From assembly GCA_964568855.1 (NCBI GenBank), contig CAZMSD010000028.1, positions 1-51,612 on the forward strand: a stretch of DNA of 51,612 bases, written 5' to 3'. The position numbers and the translations under genes were made by a program. Every line of letters starts with the position of its first letter. The first letter of the stretch is position 1. This stretch comes from CAZMSD01 sp964568855 (GTDB lineage: Bacteria > CAIWAD01). The notes beneath the pieces were generated by a model that had not been told where the DNA came from, did not search any database, and saw nothing but the letters and a program-made list of their open reading frames with translations. Shown here in pieces: positions 40,149 through 49,298 of the stretch.

Positions 40149-43100
40149 ATGAAGATGAGTCGGATCCTGACGGTTTTCACGATGCTGATGGCCTGCAACG
40201 CCTGGGCCGTGGACCCGGGGGACCTGGTGATCAACGAGATCATGCAGAATCCTGCCGCGGTCTCTGATAACGTGGGCGAGTGGTTCGAGGTCTACAACGC
40301 CACGGAAAGTGCCATCGAGATGCAGAACATGCACTTTGGCGAGAACGGAACGAATACCTTCAAAATCGAATCGTCCGTGGTGATCGCCGCCGGGGGCTAC
40401 GGACTCTTCGCCCGCAACGGGGATCCGCTGGTCAATGGCGGACTGCCCCCGGTCGATTACGTCTGGACGAATTTCTTCGTCGGCAATTCCGGCGACGAGA
40501 TCATCCTCTACGACACCGATTCCACCACTGTGATCGACGAGGTGTGGTACGACGGCGGCCCCGAGTTTCCCGATCCCAACGGCGCCAGCATGGCCCTGCT
40601 CGACGAAGCGCTGGACAACAACGTGGGCGCCAACTGGGTGGAAGAGACCGCCGCGCATACCTACGGCGACGGTGATTACGGCACCCCCGGCCAGGCCAAC
40701 AACCTGGACGACCTGCCCCCCATCATCAGCAACGTGGCGCACACCCCCGAGATCCCCGACGATACGGAGACCGTGACCGTGACCGCCGACGTGACCGATT
40801 ATTTTAATGTATTCACGGTGGAGCTGATCTACACCGTGGACGGCGGTCCGGAGAACACGGTGGCCATGACCAATACGGTTGGCGACACCTATTCCGGTGA
40901 CATTCCCGCCCAGGCCGACGGCTCGCTGGTGGTCTACCGCATTGAAGCCACCGACGACCTGCCCCAGACAGCCGTTTCTGCCGACTACAATTACATGGTG
41001 GGCGGTCTGAGCATCGCCGACGTGCAGGGCATGGTCGATTCTTCGCCCTACGAAGGGCAGGTTGTGACCCTCACGGGCATCGTCAGCGGCCTGGGCACTT
41101 CAGGGACGGGCAGCTTTTTCATTCAGGACGCGGCGGCCGCCTGGTCCGGCATCCAGGTCTACGGGACCAACGCCGGCCTCAACATCGGAGACGAAGTGGA
41201 AACCACGGGAGAAGTGGAGGAGTATTACGGCCAGACCGAGTTGCTCATCGACGGTTCCGAGGACTACACCGTCCTGAGCACCGGCAACGAGCGCTACGCT
41301 CCGCTGCTGCTGACCGCCGTCGCAGCCCAGGACGAGCAATACGAAAGCGTGCTGGCTCGGGTCGAGGACGGCACCTGCACCCAGCTGCCCGATGAACACG
41401 GTTACTGGATTATTGAGGACGCATCGGGTCCGATCTACGTGGACGACCTTTGCTACGAGTATGTTCCCACGCTCGGTGAATGCTACCACGTCACAGGTAT
41501 CATTTACTGGACCTGGGACGAGTACCGCCTTGAACCCACCGGTGCCGCCGACATCGAGCTCTGCGCCGGCGGAAACCAGCCGCCCGTAATCAGCAACGTG
41601 GACCGCGATCCGAACCTGCCCACCAGCGCCGATCCGGTCACCGTCACAGCCGACGTGACGGATGAGTCGGGCATTGACCACGTGGACCTGCTCTACACGG
41701 TCGACGGAGGCGGGCAGAACACCGTCGGCATGGCAGTGGTCACGGGTGACACCTGGGGCGGCGACATCCCCGCGCAGGCGGACGGTTCGGTCGTGCAGTA
41801 CTGGGTGGAAGCCACGGACGACAGCATGGCCACCACTACCAGCGATACCTTCTCGTACACCGTAACGGACGAACTGACCTGCGCCGACCTGGCCGACGTG
41901 ATGGCCGACGACGGCGACGGCTATCCTCTGATGTTCGGACAGACCGTAATGGTCTGCGGCGTGCTCACGGCCGCCCACGAATTCGGCACCGCGGGCCCGG
42001 GCTACCTGACTCACGCCACGGGCTCCACGGGCGTCTACGGTGGGGCCTTCGCCGATTCCACCAGTCTCGCGATAGGTGACGAGGTGGCCATCGTCGGTGA
42101 AGTGGGCTTTTACAACGGCCTGACTCAGATCGTCAATTCCACTTCCGTCACCACGACGGGCAGCCCCGGCGCGCCCGCGGCTACGGTGATGACCCTGGCC
42201 GCCATCAACGCCGATCCGGAACCGCTGGAAGCCTCGCTGCTGAAGGTGGAGGGCGTCACGCTGGTGGATCCCGAGAACTGGCCGGCGTCCGGAAGCTCGG
42301 CCAGTCTGCTGATCGCCCAGGCGGGCGATACGCTGACCCTGCGGATCGACAGCGATACGGACATCGACGGCACTGCTGCGCCGACCGGCGAATTCGACGT
42401 GACAGGCCTGCTGAGCCAGTACGACACCAGCTTGCCCTGGACCGACGGCTACCAGATCCTGCCGCGCTTCCTGACGGACATCGAAACCGAAATCGTGCCC
42501 ATTGAGGCCACCATCGCGGAGATCCAGACTCCCGTCGATACCACCGACGTCTCGCCGCTGCTGGGGCAGACCGTGATCACCTCGGGCATCGTCAGCGGTC
42601 TCGCCGGTGCGGGCGACGGCAGCTTCTTCATCCAGGAAGCGGCGGCGGCCTGGTCCGGCATCCAGGTCTACGGCGCCAACGCCGAACTGGCCGTGGGCGA
42701 CGAAGTGGAGTTGACCGGCGTAGTAGATGAGTATTTCGGGCTCACGCAGATCGCCATTTCCGATTCCACGGCCTACACGGTGCTGACAAGCGGGAATCCG
42801 CCCTACGCGCCCTTGCTGCTGGATATCCCCACGGCTTTCGTCGAAGACTACGAATGCGTGGCGGTGCGCGTCGAGAACGTGACCTGTTCCAACGTGGACC
42901 TGGGCAACGGCGAGTGGCAGATCGCCACCGAGACGGACACGGCCGTGGTGGACGACCTGTTCATCTACGGCCTGGGATTCACTCCCACCCTGGGTGAATG
43001 CTACAACATCGACGGCGCGATGTACTACAGTTGGGACGAGTTCAAGATCGAGCCCTTCACACTGGAGGACATCGAACTCTGCGCCGGCCTGGAAGCCCCG

Positions 43101-43295
43101 GTTGTCAGCATCGTCTACGACGCCGGCAACGTCACCCTGAGCTGGGATCCCGTGGCGGAGGCCACCGACTACATGGTGTACACCAGCGGCGAGGCCTACG
43201 GAGGCTGGGACGCCGGCACCTCAACGGGCGGCGCCACGACCTATGTCATCCCGGCCGTGGGCACGCTGTTCTTCCATGTAACAGCCGTACAGTAG
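40149..43295 (+). CDS. Secreted multidomain protein: lamin-tail, Ig-like, duplicated OB-like modules, FN3-like end
   Basis: 1,048 residues with Sec signal (SRILTVFTMLMACNAWA). Lamin-tail domain at about 20-190 (GDLVINEIMQNPAAV, GEWFEVYNAT, GDEIILYD, GTPGQANN). Two Ig-like blocks start PPIISNV and PPVISNV. A module with GIVSG...GSFFIQ, AAAAWSGIQVYG and GDEVE.TG, as in OB-fold domains beside lamin tails, occurs twice (about 41060-41575 and 42560-43085), with a related third copy between. The end is FN3-like (VTLSWDPVAEATDYMVYT). Matches extracellular nuclease-associated or surface proteins; no catalytic domain is present. GGAGGA before ATG 40149. It lacks the C-terminal sorting domain of its neighbours. 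Confidence 0.85.
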   Translation: MKMSRILTVFTMLMACNAWAVDPGDLVINEIMQNPAAVSDNVGEWFEVYNATESAIEMQNMHFGENGTNTFKIESSVVIAAGGYGLFARNGDPLVNGGLPPVDYVWTNFFVGNSGDEIILYDTDSTTVIDEVWYDGGPEFPDPNGASMALLDEALDNNVGANWVEETAAHTYGDGDYGTPGQANNLDDLPPIISNVAHTPEIPDDTETVTVTADVTDYFNVFTVELIYTVDGGPENTVAMTNTVGDTYSGDIPAQADGSLVVYRIEATDDLPQTAVSADYNYMVGGLSIADVQGMVDSSPYEGQVVTLTGIVSGLGTSGTGSFFIQDAAAAWSGIQVYGTNAGLNIGDEVETTGEVEEYYGQTELLIDGSEDYTVLSTGNERYAPLLLTAVAAQDEQYESVLARVEDGTCTQLPDEHGYWIIEDASGPIYVDDLCYEYVPTLGECYHVTGIIYWTWDEYRLEPTGAADIELCAGGNQPPVISNVDRDPNLPTSADPVTVTADVTDESGIDHVDLLYTVDGGGQNTVGMAVVTGDTWGGDIPAQADGSVVQYWVEATDDSMATTTSDTFSYTVTDELTCADLADVMADDGDGYPLMFGQTVMVCGVLTAAHEFGTAGPGYLTHATGSTGVYGGAFADSTSLAIGDEVAIVGEVGFYNGLTQIVNSTSVTTTGSPGAPAATVMTLAAINADPEPLEASLLKVEGVTLVDPENWPASGSSASLLIAQAGDTLTLRIDSDTDIDGTAAPTGEFDVTGLLSQYDTSLPWTDGYQILPRFLTDIETEIVPIEATIAEIQTPVDTTDVSPLLGQTVITSGIVSGLAGAGDGSFFIQEAAAAWSGIQVYGANAELAVGDEVELTGVVDEYFGLTQIAISDSTAYTVLTSGNPPYAPLLLDIPTAFVEDYECVAVRVENVTCSNVDLGNGEWQIATETDTAVVDDLFIYGLGFTPTLGECYNIDGAMYYSWDEFKIEPFTLEDIELCAGLEAPVVSIVYDAGNVTLSWDPVAEATDYMVYTSGEAYGGWDAGTSTGGATTYVIPAVGTLFFHVTAVQ

Positions 43296-43400
43296 CACCG
43301 GCGCTGCTGTGCTTGCGATCTTCGCACCGTGCGGTGATTCAAATACAGCATCGAGGGGTCGCAGCAGTTGCGAACAGCGACATCTTAGCATCCTGAACCA

Positions 43401-43432
43401 GACGAGGCGCCCGCGGGCGCCTCGTCTTTGTA
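43401..43432 (+). terminator. Intrinsic terminator after the lamin-tail protein gene
   Basis: GACGAGGCGCCC and GGGCGCCTCGTC (43401-43426) form a near-perfect 12-pair stem, then TTTGTATT. The rest of the 322-base gap to 43618 contains small hairpins and a GTGATAC at 43563. Confidence 0.88.
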
Positions 43433-43617
43433 TTACAGCGTCGCGGGTTTCGCGAGACCCGACTCCTTGGAGCTTCCACCGTCATTTTCTATGCTTTTGC
43501 GGTGGAGCTGTATCAGAGGATCTCCGACTTGCTCGGGCTCGCCGCCGGGTGTCCCATTCTGCGTGATACGAATCCAAGCCCCCCAGCATACGTAACGGCG
43601 ATCAGCGAGGCGCGGCC

Positions 43618-46437
43618 ATGCGACAGAAGTCCTTCAGCTTTCGATTCCTGACGGCGGATATCCTGTTCAGCCTGGCCCTGATGAGCGCCGGCGGACTTCT
43701 GCCCGTGATCCACCCCGAAATGGCAGCCATGGCGGTTCCGCTGCTGCTGGCCACCGGACTGCTGTGTTACATGACGGGGCGATCCTGGGGCGCCGCGGAC
43801 CTGCTGCTGATCTTGCCTCTGCTGTTCTCGGGCATGGCGCCCGACCATTTCCGCGCTTTTCCGCCGGTGCTGCTCTTCGCCCTGCTGCACTGGCGCGAAG
43901 CGCGGGAAGCCGGGGACTCCGAAGGAGGCGTCCCGCCCGGCCCGCTCCGCGCCCGGTTCTGGCTGCTACTCTCTTTTCTCACGACGTGTTACAGCCTCTT
44001 CATGAACATGCCGCAGTTCTACTTCATCACCGCCGCCCTGCAGGAAGGCCTGAACCGCCTGCTGCGGATCTTCGCCAGCCAGCCGGTGGACTGGGGGGAC
44101 GGGGTCAGCGGAATCCACGTGCTCGCCTTTTTCCTGTTGCGCGCCTGTGCGCGGGTGCTGAACGGGCGCGGCGCCCGTGGATTGCTGCCCTTCGCCGTCG
44201 GGCTGCCGTTGGGCCTGCTGATGCTGCTGGTCTTCCTCTGGACCCACGGTCGGCCGCCGCGGAATATCGATCTCTGGGTGGCCATGAGCGTCTTCCTGCC
44301 CATGTTTGCCGCCGACGGCTTCTTTCGGCCGGGGCTGCCGCGCAGTCCCCGCGGACGCGCCTGGCGCTGGCTGCCCCTGCCCCTCCTGGCGGGCCTGCTG
44401 CTGCTGCCGGGAACGGTGGGTTGGCGCGCGACCTCGGTGGAGGATCTCAAGATCGGCATCCGGGACAAGGGCGAATGGTCCTGGCACCTGACCCGACTCG
44501 GCGAGCGGCCCGGTCCCCGGATCGGCGGCCTGCTTGAAGTGCTGCGCATCTGGGGCGCCGATGTACTGATCCTGGACGAGGAGGAGCTGCTGCCGCCAGG
44601 CGATCTCGACCTGCTCTTCGTGGTGCACCCCGACACCCTGATCTCCCCCGCGATGGTGGACGGATTCATGGAGTACATGGAAGGCGGGGGAGCTATCGTG
44701 CTGGTGGGCGAGCACACCAACGTCCATGAGATAATGCACGGCTGCAATTCCCTGCTTCAGGGCACCGGCATGCGCCTGAAGGACGACAGCGCGCTGGGCA
44801 CGCTGCACGGCTGGGACTGGGACTACAACCAGAAGTACTACCTGGCTCCCGTCAACCGGGGCCTGCGCAACGCGCACCAGTTCGGAGTCAGCGTGGGCGG
44901 TTCGCTGGATCTCAGTTATCCAGCCTACCCCCTGATCACGGGTCTGATGGCCTTCTCGGACACGGGCGATCCGGAGAACGAGCAGGGCGGCCTGATGGGC
45001 AACAAGCGCTACGACTGGGAAGAACGCTACGGCAGCATTCCACTCCTCGCGGCCCAGCCCATCGGCAAGGGGATCCTGGTGGTGCTGGGCGACACCTCGG
45101 GCCTGATGTCCCTGAACACGCCCTTCGTCTGGCGGAACTACCTGACCCTCGCCTCCAGTCTGGCGCATCGTTCGCCGCTGCTCGAGCACCGGCTGCTGCT
45201 GGGACTGTTGCTGGCGGCCCTGACCGCGGGCGGGCTGCTGCTTTTGCGCGGAAGTGGCGCGGCCCCGGGCGGCGAAGCGGTGCCCCTGGATCCACCCATA
45301 GCGCTGGGCCTGCTGTTGACGGCCCTGTGCTTCCTGGCCGGAGCGAAATACGCGGCGGCTCCGCCGTCGATTCCCCAGCCCGATCGCGTGGGCTGGGTGG
45401 ACCTGTCACACCAAGCCAACTGGATCCAGTCCGGAGAGGTGGACTGGAACGCCATGGCGCTGATGGAGGCGGTGCTCGACGCTGACCTGATCCCGCTGGG
45501 GATGAGCGAATTCCGCCCCGCGGAGCTCGCGGGCTCGCGCTTCCTGCTCATCGAGGGCGCAGCCCGGAAGTACAGTTCCGCCGAATGCGCGGACCTGATG
45601 GAGTTCGTGGCCGGCGGGGGCAGGCTGGTGATCGCCGGGGACTGCCGGCGCGCCGCCGCGCTCGAACGGCTCCTTGGGACCTTCGGCCTGGGCCTGGACG
45701 ACGTGCCGCTGGGAACCGCCCCGGTGGCCCGGGACAGCTCCGGCCTGCCGCTCGATTTCGAATTCTACGAAGCCTGGCCGGTACAGGACCTGGGCTCGGT
45801 CCCCGGGGAGCATCCACAGGTGGGTCAAATGGATACCCTGGTGAGCTGCTGGGACTATCCCGTTGTGGTCCGCAAGCGCTTCGGCGCGGGAGTGGTGATC
45901 GCGGTGGGCGATGACAAGTTCTTCAGCAAGCAAAGCCTCGAGGGCGATGCGGAGGACCAGGTGCTGGTCAACGCCAGCCGCTTCCGGGACCGCATGCGCA
46001 GGCCGCGCCGGATCACGCCGCGACCCAGTCCGCTGAAGCAGGAGTACCTGGACGAGCACGGAGAAGAGCTGCAGTCGCATACTACCCCCCGAAAAACGCC
46101 GGGACCGAACCTCGTCCAGAAGCGGCGCAGGTTCGCCTTTTCCCTGCTGAACATCGATCCCAAGGAACCGCCGGGCGGGTGGAAGCCGAGGCCCAGCCGC
46201 GGCAGCGGCGCGGGTGGCAGGGGGCAGGCGCCCGGCGGGCTGAGACCCGGTGGTCCAGGCGGCCGCATGCCGCCTCCCGGGGCGCTGCAGCGGCCGGGTG
46301 GAGTTCCACCAGGCGGAGGCATGCCGCCTCCCGGGGCGCTGCGGCCGCCGGGTGGGAATCGGCCGGGAGCGGATGCCCGGCAGCAGAGGCGGGAAGCCCG
46401 GGAGGCCAAGCAGGGAGGCTGGGGCGATGAGAAGTGA
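43618..46437 (+). CDS. Large membrane protein with two extracytoplasmic amidotransferase-like domains (pair member A)
   Basis: 939 residues. About six membrane segments in the first 265 residues, then a class-I-amidotransferase-like alpha/beta domain (about 280-505: LLEVLRIWGADVLILDE, LDLLFVVHPDTLI, FMEYMEGGGAIVLVGEHTN), two membrane segments (about 520-580), a second such domain (LIPLGMSEFRPAEL, FLLIEGAARKYSS, LMEFVAGGGRLVIAGD, GVVIAVGDDKFFS) and a 120-residue basic Pro/Gly-rich tail. The catalytic Cys of true amidotransferases is not evident. DUF4350/GldG-like folds are the nearest analogy. It is homologous in layout to the next gene, overlapping it by 11 bases; probably a two-subunit complex. 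Function unknown. Confidence 0.78.
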   Translation: MRQKSFSFRFLTADILFSLALMSAGGLLPVIHPEMAAMAVPLLLATGLLCYMTGRSWGAADLLLILPLLFSGMAPDHFRAFPPVLLFALLHWREAREAGDSEGGVPPGPLRARFWLLLSFLTTCYSLFMNMPQFYFITAALQEGLNRLLRIFASQPVDWGDGVSGIHVLAFFLLRACARVLNGRGARGLLPFAVGLPLGLLMLLVFLWTHGRPPRNIDLWVAMSVFLPMFAADGFFRPGLPRSPRGRAWRWLPLPLLAGLLLLPGTVGWRATSVEDLKIGIRDKGEWSWHLTRLGERPGPRIGGLLEVLRIWGADVLILDEEELLPPGDLDLLFVVHPDTLISPAMVDGFMEYMEGGGAIVLVGEHTNVHEIMHGCNSLLQGTGMRLKDDSALGTLHGWDWDYNQKYYLAPVNRGLRNAHQFGVSVGGSLDLSYPAYPLITGLMAFSDTGDPENEQGGLMGNKRYDWEERYGSIPLLAAQPIGKGILVVLGDTSGLMSLNTPFVWRNYLTLASSLAHRSPLLEHRLLLGLLLAALTAGGLLLLRGSGAAPGGEAVPLDPPIALGLLLTALCFLAGAKYAAAPPSIPQPDRVGWVDLSHQANWIQSGEVDWNAMALMEAVLDADLIPLGMSEFRPAELAGSRFLLIEGAARKYSSAECADLMEFVAGGGRLVIAGDCRRAAALERLLGTFGLGLDDVPLGTAPVARDSSGLPLDFEFYEAWPVQDLGSVPGEHPQVGQMDTLVSCWDYPVVVRKRFGAGVVIAVGDDKFFSKQSLEGDAEDQVLVNASRFRDRMRRPRRITPRPSPLKQEYLDEHGEELQSHTTPRKTPGPNLVQKRRRFAFSLLNIDPKEPPGGWKPRPSRGSGAGGRGQAPGGLRPGGPGGRMPPPGALQRPGGVPPGGGMPPPGALRPPGGNRPGADARQQRREAREAKQGGWGDEK
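46266..46342 (+). repeat. Direct repeat in the Pro/Gly-rich tail
   Basis: A 23-base identical word starting CATGCCGCCTCCCGGGGCG occurs at 46266-46288 and 46320-46342, encoding MPPPGAL twice (54-base period). Low-complexity tail expansion. Confidence 0.75.
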
Positions 46438-48997
46438 ATCCGCCGTACTGCCCGGAATTTCCACCTACCTGGCGGTTTCCGCCGCGGCCTTCTTCCTGCC
46501 GCTGCTGACGCTTCCGCCGGGTCATCGCGTGATGGCTTACGCCCTGCTGGCGCTGGCGGTTCTGCTGCGCCTGTTTCGCCTGCCGGAGGCAAGCTGGTTC
46601 GCGGGAAGCGGCCGGCCGTTGATCCTGGCCTTGTGCTGCGTGGCTCTCTGCTGGATCTATCCGTCCGCCTGGTGGGCTAGCTTCGGCCTGCTGGCGCTGG
46701 GCGGACTGCTCTACGCTACGCGCTCGCCCTTGTTGCTGCGTCCAGCGGATGCGCTGCTCAAGACGGGCTTCGGACTTGCTGTGGGTCTGCTGCTGGTGCA
46801 CCCGGCGATCTTCCTCTTCGCCAACCTGCAGCGCGACCTGCCGGCGGCCTGGGCAGCCCAGTGGCTGGGCCGTCTCTTCCAGGCCGGCGCCAGCCTGCTG
46901 GGCGGGGACCTGTACCTGGCTACGCCGGACGAAAACCTGCCCTTTTCAGTTGCGCTGGAGTGGACCGCTCCCTTGTTCCGGCTGGTCGCCCTGGGGATCT
47001 TTCTGCGCTTGCTTTGGCTTCATCGGCCGCGGAAACTCCTGCTGCGCCTCTTGCTGTATCTCGCGCTCTTCGTTGCCTGGAGCGGCCTGATGCTGCTGTT
47101 CCAGTACCAGCTGGGAGCCGCGCTGAAGTTCTACGAGTACCCCTGGAATCCCCTCTTCCAGGTCGCCCTCGCCCTGCCCCTGGTGCTGCTGGCCTACGCC
47201 GTCGCCGGGGTTCGAGGGAGTTCCGCGTACGCGGCCGCTTCCGCGGAGGGACCGGTTGAACAGGCGGCGGGGGGCGTCTCCGGGCCGGCGGCTACCCCGG
47301 GCAGGGAGCCCACCCTGACACCGGCCTTTCGCTCCGCGGGATTCTGGAGCGTGGTGCTCTGCACGGGCCTGATCGCCGGCGGGCTCTGCTTCCACGACCC
47401 GGGGACACGCAAGGCCGGCCGGGTGCTGATCGACGACGGGCACAGCGACTGGGAATGGTCCACGGAGCCCATGAACACCTCCCAGTTCGGCACCAAGACC
47501 ACCTACAACTACCATGGCATGGGCCGGCTGCTCTCCCGCTACTACGATACGCGGATCACCTTCGAACCGCTGCTGCCCGCGCTGCTGGATTCGACGGACG
47601 TGCTGATTCTCAAAACGCCCACCAGGGCCTACAGCGACGAGGAGCAGGCCGCGATCCTCGATTTCGTCGAGCGGGGCGGCGGGCTGTACATGATCAGCGA
47701 TCATACCGACGTCTTCGGCATGAGCACCCACCTGAACGTGCTGGCCGAGCATTTCGGCTTCAGCTACAACAAGGATTCCGTCTTCGACCTCTGGTCCACC
47801 AAGGACCAGTTCTGGAAGCCCGAGGACCTGCTGGTCCACCCCGCGGTGCATCACACGCCCTACTATCGCTATCTTACAGGCTGCTCGATCCGGCCCGGTC
47901 TCGGCTGCGAGCTGGCCATGGTGGGGCCCCAGGCGGGCTCCGATCTGCTGTGTTACGCCATCTCCAACTTCTTCGACAACCATTACCCGCGGACCGAGTT
48001 GCGTTTCGGCAACCTGGTGCAGACCGTCGTGGCGCACAAGGGCCGCGGCCGGGTGGTGGGCTTCAGCGACAGCACCACCTATTCCAACTTCGCCATGTTC
48101 TGGCCGGGCCGGCTGGAGCACCTGCTCTCGATCATCGAGTATCTCAACCGGCGAAACTCGGCGATCCCCTGGCGCCTGCTGATGATGCTGGCCGGTATAG
48201 TCGCGCTGGCCCTGGGTACGCGCGGTCGGGGACCGTCGCGGGAGGACCTGCTGCCCGGCGCGGCGCTGGCCCTGGTGCTGGTGCTGCCGCTGCTGCGCGG
48301 CCTGGACCGTGCGGCCTACCCCCTGCCCGAGGAGCAGCGCGCGCTGCCCTCGATCTCGGTGGACACCCTCTACGCCGAGTTGAACGTGCCCCTGAGGACC
48401 AAGCCGGAGCAGGACGATCCCCTGAACATGGAGACCTTCTTCATCTGGCTCTATCGATCCGGCAAGATTCCCGTGCTGTCTGCTGGAGCGATCCCCGAGC
48501 ATTCCACCATGCACGTCCTGGTCAATCCCTCCGGGCGGCCGAGCGCCGAGCACCGGGAGCAGTACCGCCGGTTCATGGAGCAGGGCGGCACCCTGGTGCT
48601 GGCGGCCATGCCCGGACGGCTGGACTACGGCGTGAACGCCTGGCTGGACGAGTTCGGCCTGCGTTTCGGTACCAGGGCCGTGCGCGACGCGATCGTGGAT
48701 AGTCCGGTCCACACGCTGCCGGTCTGGGTGGACCGCGCGCTGACCGTCGAGGGCGGCGAGGCCTTCTATTTCCTGGAGGACGGCTGCGCCGTGGCCACTA
48801 GGCGCGACGTGGGAACCGGGAGCCTGGTGCTCAGCGGCCTGGCCGATTGCTTCAACAACCAGCACCTGGGGCGCTACGACTCCGTACCCTCCGAGCTGTC
48901 CTTTGAATACCTGCTGATGTATTACGCGCACCTGGGCATGGAGCTGCCAGGGCGCCTCGAGGTCGCCGGGGCCGCAGAGGGTCCCGGGACCGACTGA
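46427..48997 (+). CDS. Large membrane protein with two extracytoplasmic amidotransferase-like domains (pair member B)
   Basis: 856 residues. About eight N-terminal membrane segments, a short linker, one more segment (WSVVLCTGLIAGGLCF), then an alpha/beta domain starting VLIDDGHSDWEWS, with DVLILKTPTRAYSDEE, LDFVERGGGLYMISDHTDVFG and VVGFSDSTTYSNF. Two further membrane segments and a C-terminal alpha/beta domain (TMHVLVNPSGRP, FMEQGGTLVLAAMPG, GSLVLSGLADCF) follow. It aligns with the upstream protein around GEHTNVHEIM versus SDHTDVFGMS. ATG 46427 overlaps the preceding stop. Possible role in envelope polymer export or assembly; not established. Confidence 0.78.
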   Translation: MRSESAVLPGISTYLAVSAAAFFLPLLTLPPGHRVMAYALLALAVLLRLFRLPEASWFAGSGRPLILALCCVALCWIYPSAWWASFGLLALGGLLYATRSPLLLRPADALLKTGFGLAVGLLLVHPAIFLFANLQRDLPAAWAAQWLGRLFQAGASLLGGDLYLATPDENLPFSVALEWTAPLFRLVALGIFLRLLWLHRPRKLLLRLLLYLALFVAWSGLMLLFQYQLGAALKFYEYPWNPLFQVALALPLVLLAYAVAGVRGSSAYAAASAEGPVEQAAGGVSGPAATPGREPTLTPAFRSAGFWSVVLCTGLIAGGLCFHDPGTRKAGRVLIDDGHSDWEWSTEPMNTSQFGTKTTYNYHGMGRLLSRYYDTRITFEPLLPALLDSTDVLILKTPTRAYSDEEQAAILDFVERGGGLYMISDHTDVFGMSTHLNVLAEHFGFSYNKDSVFDLWSTKDQFWKPEDLLVHPAVHHTPYYRYLTGCSIRPGLGCELAMVGPQAGSDLLCYAISNFFDNHYPRTELRFGNLVQTVVAHKGRGRVVGFSDSTTYSNFAMFWPGRLEHLLSIIEYLNRRNSAIPWRLLMMLAGIVALALGTRGRGPSREDLLPGAALALVLVLPLLRGLDRAAYPLPEEQRALPSISVDTLYAELNVPLRTKPEQDDPLNMETFFIWLYRSGKIPVLSAGAIPEHSTMHVLVNPSGRPSAEHREQYRRFMEQGGTLVLAAMPGRLDYGVNAWLDEFGLRFGTRAVRDAIVDSPVHTLPVWVDRALTVEGGEAFYFLEDGCAVATRRDVGTGSLVLSGLADCFNNQHLGRYDSVPSELSFEYLLMYYAHLGMELPGRLEVAGAAEGPGTD

Positions 48998-49028
48998 CGA
49001 CCCGCCCGATCGGACAGGATCTCGAACC

Positions 49029-49048
49029 CGTGTGACAACCGTCACACG
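49029..49048. promoter_or_regulatory. Perfect inverted repeat upstream of the Cys-repeat protein gene
   Basis: CGTGTGACAACCGTCACACG: eight-base arms around AACC. It sits 32 bases after the membrane-protein stop. Operator-like; alternatively an RNA hairpin with a weak terminator role (no T-run). Confidence 0.45.
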
Positions 49049-49130
49049 CATGTTTGACGCGCATCACAGCGAAAGCGCGCAAAGAGCCTATCTTACCCAT
49101 CGAGCAAGCGGAACGACCTCAGGCTGAGTG

Positions 49131-49139
49131 CCCCCCCCC
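49131..49139 (+). repeat. Poly-C tract (C9) in the leader of the first Cys-repeat gene
   Basis: Nine cytosines 160 bases upstream of ATG 49299. The second paralog has C10 at 50618-50627 in the comparable place. Long homopolymers are prone to slipped-strand length change. Confidence 0.6.
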
Positions 49140-49298
49140 GCCGGCTCGCAAATCCCCTCATTCTGCGGACCCTCCGTCGACGCGGATCGTCCATCGGTTT
49201 TCGGGAAACAGTGCTTTGTGGAGTACGCGCGGAGTCGTACGCCCGGGAACCATTAACACAGAGAATCGACCCTTCAACCAAAACGAGAGGAAGGAACA

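Noticed and set aside
49054..49094. Promoter TTGACG ... TATCTT upstream of Cys-repeat gene 1
   Set aside because: The spacer would be 29 bases, too long for a sigma-70 promoter.
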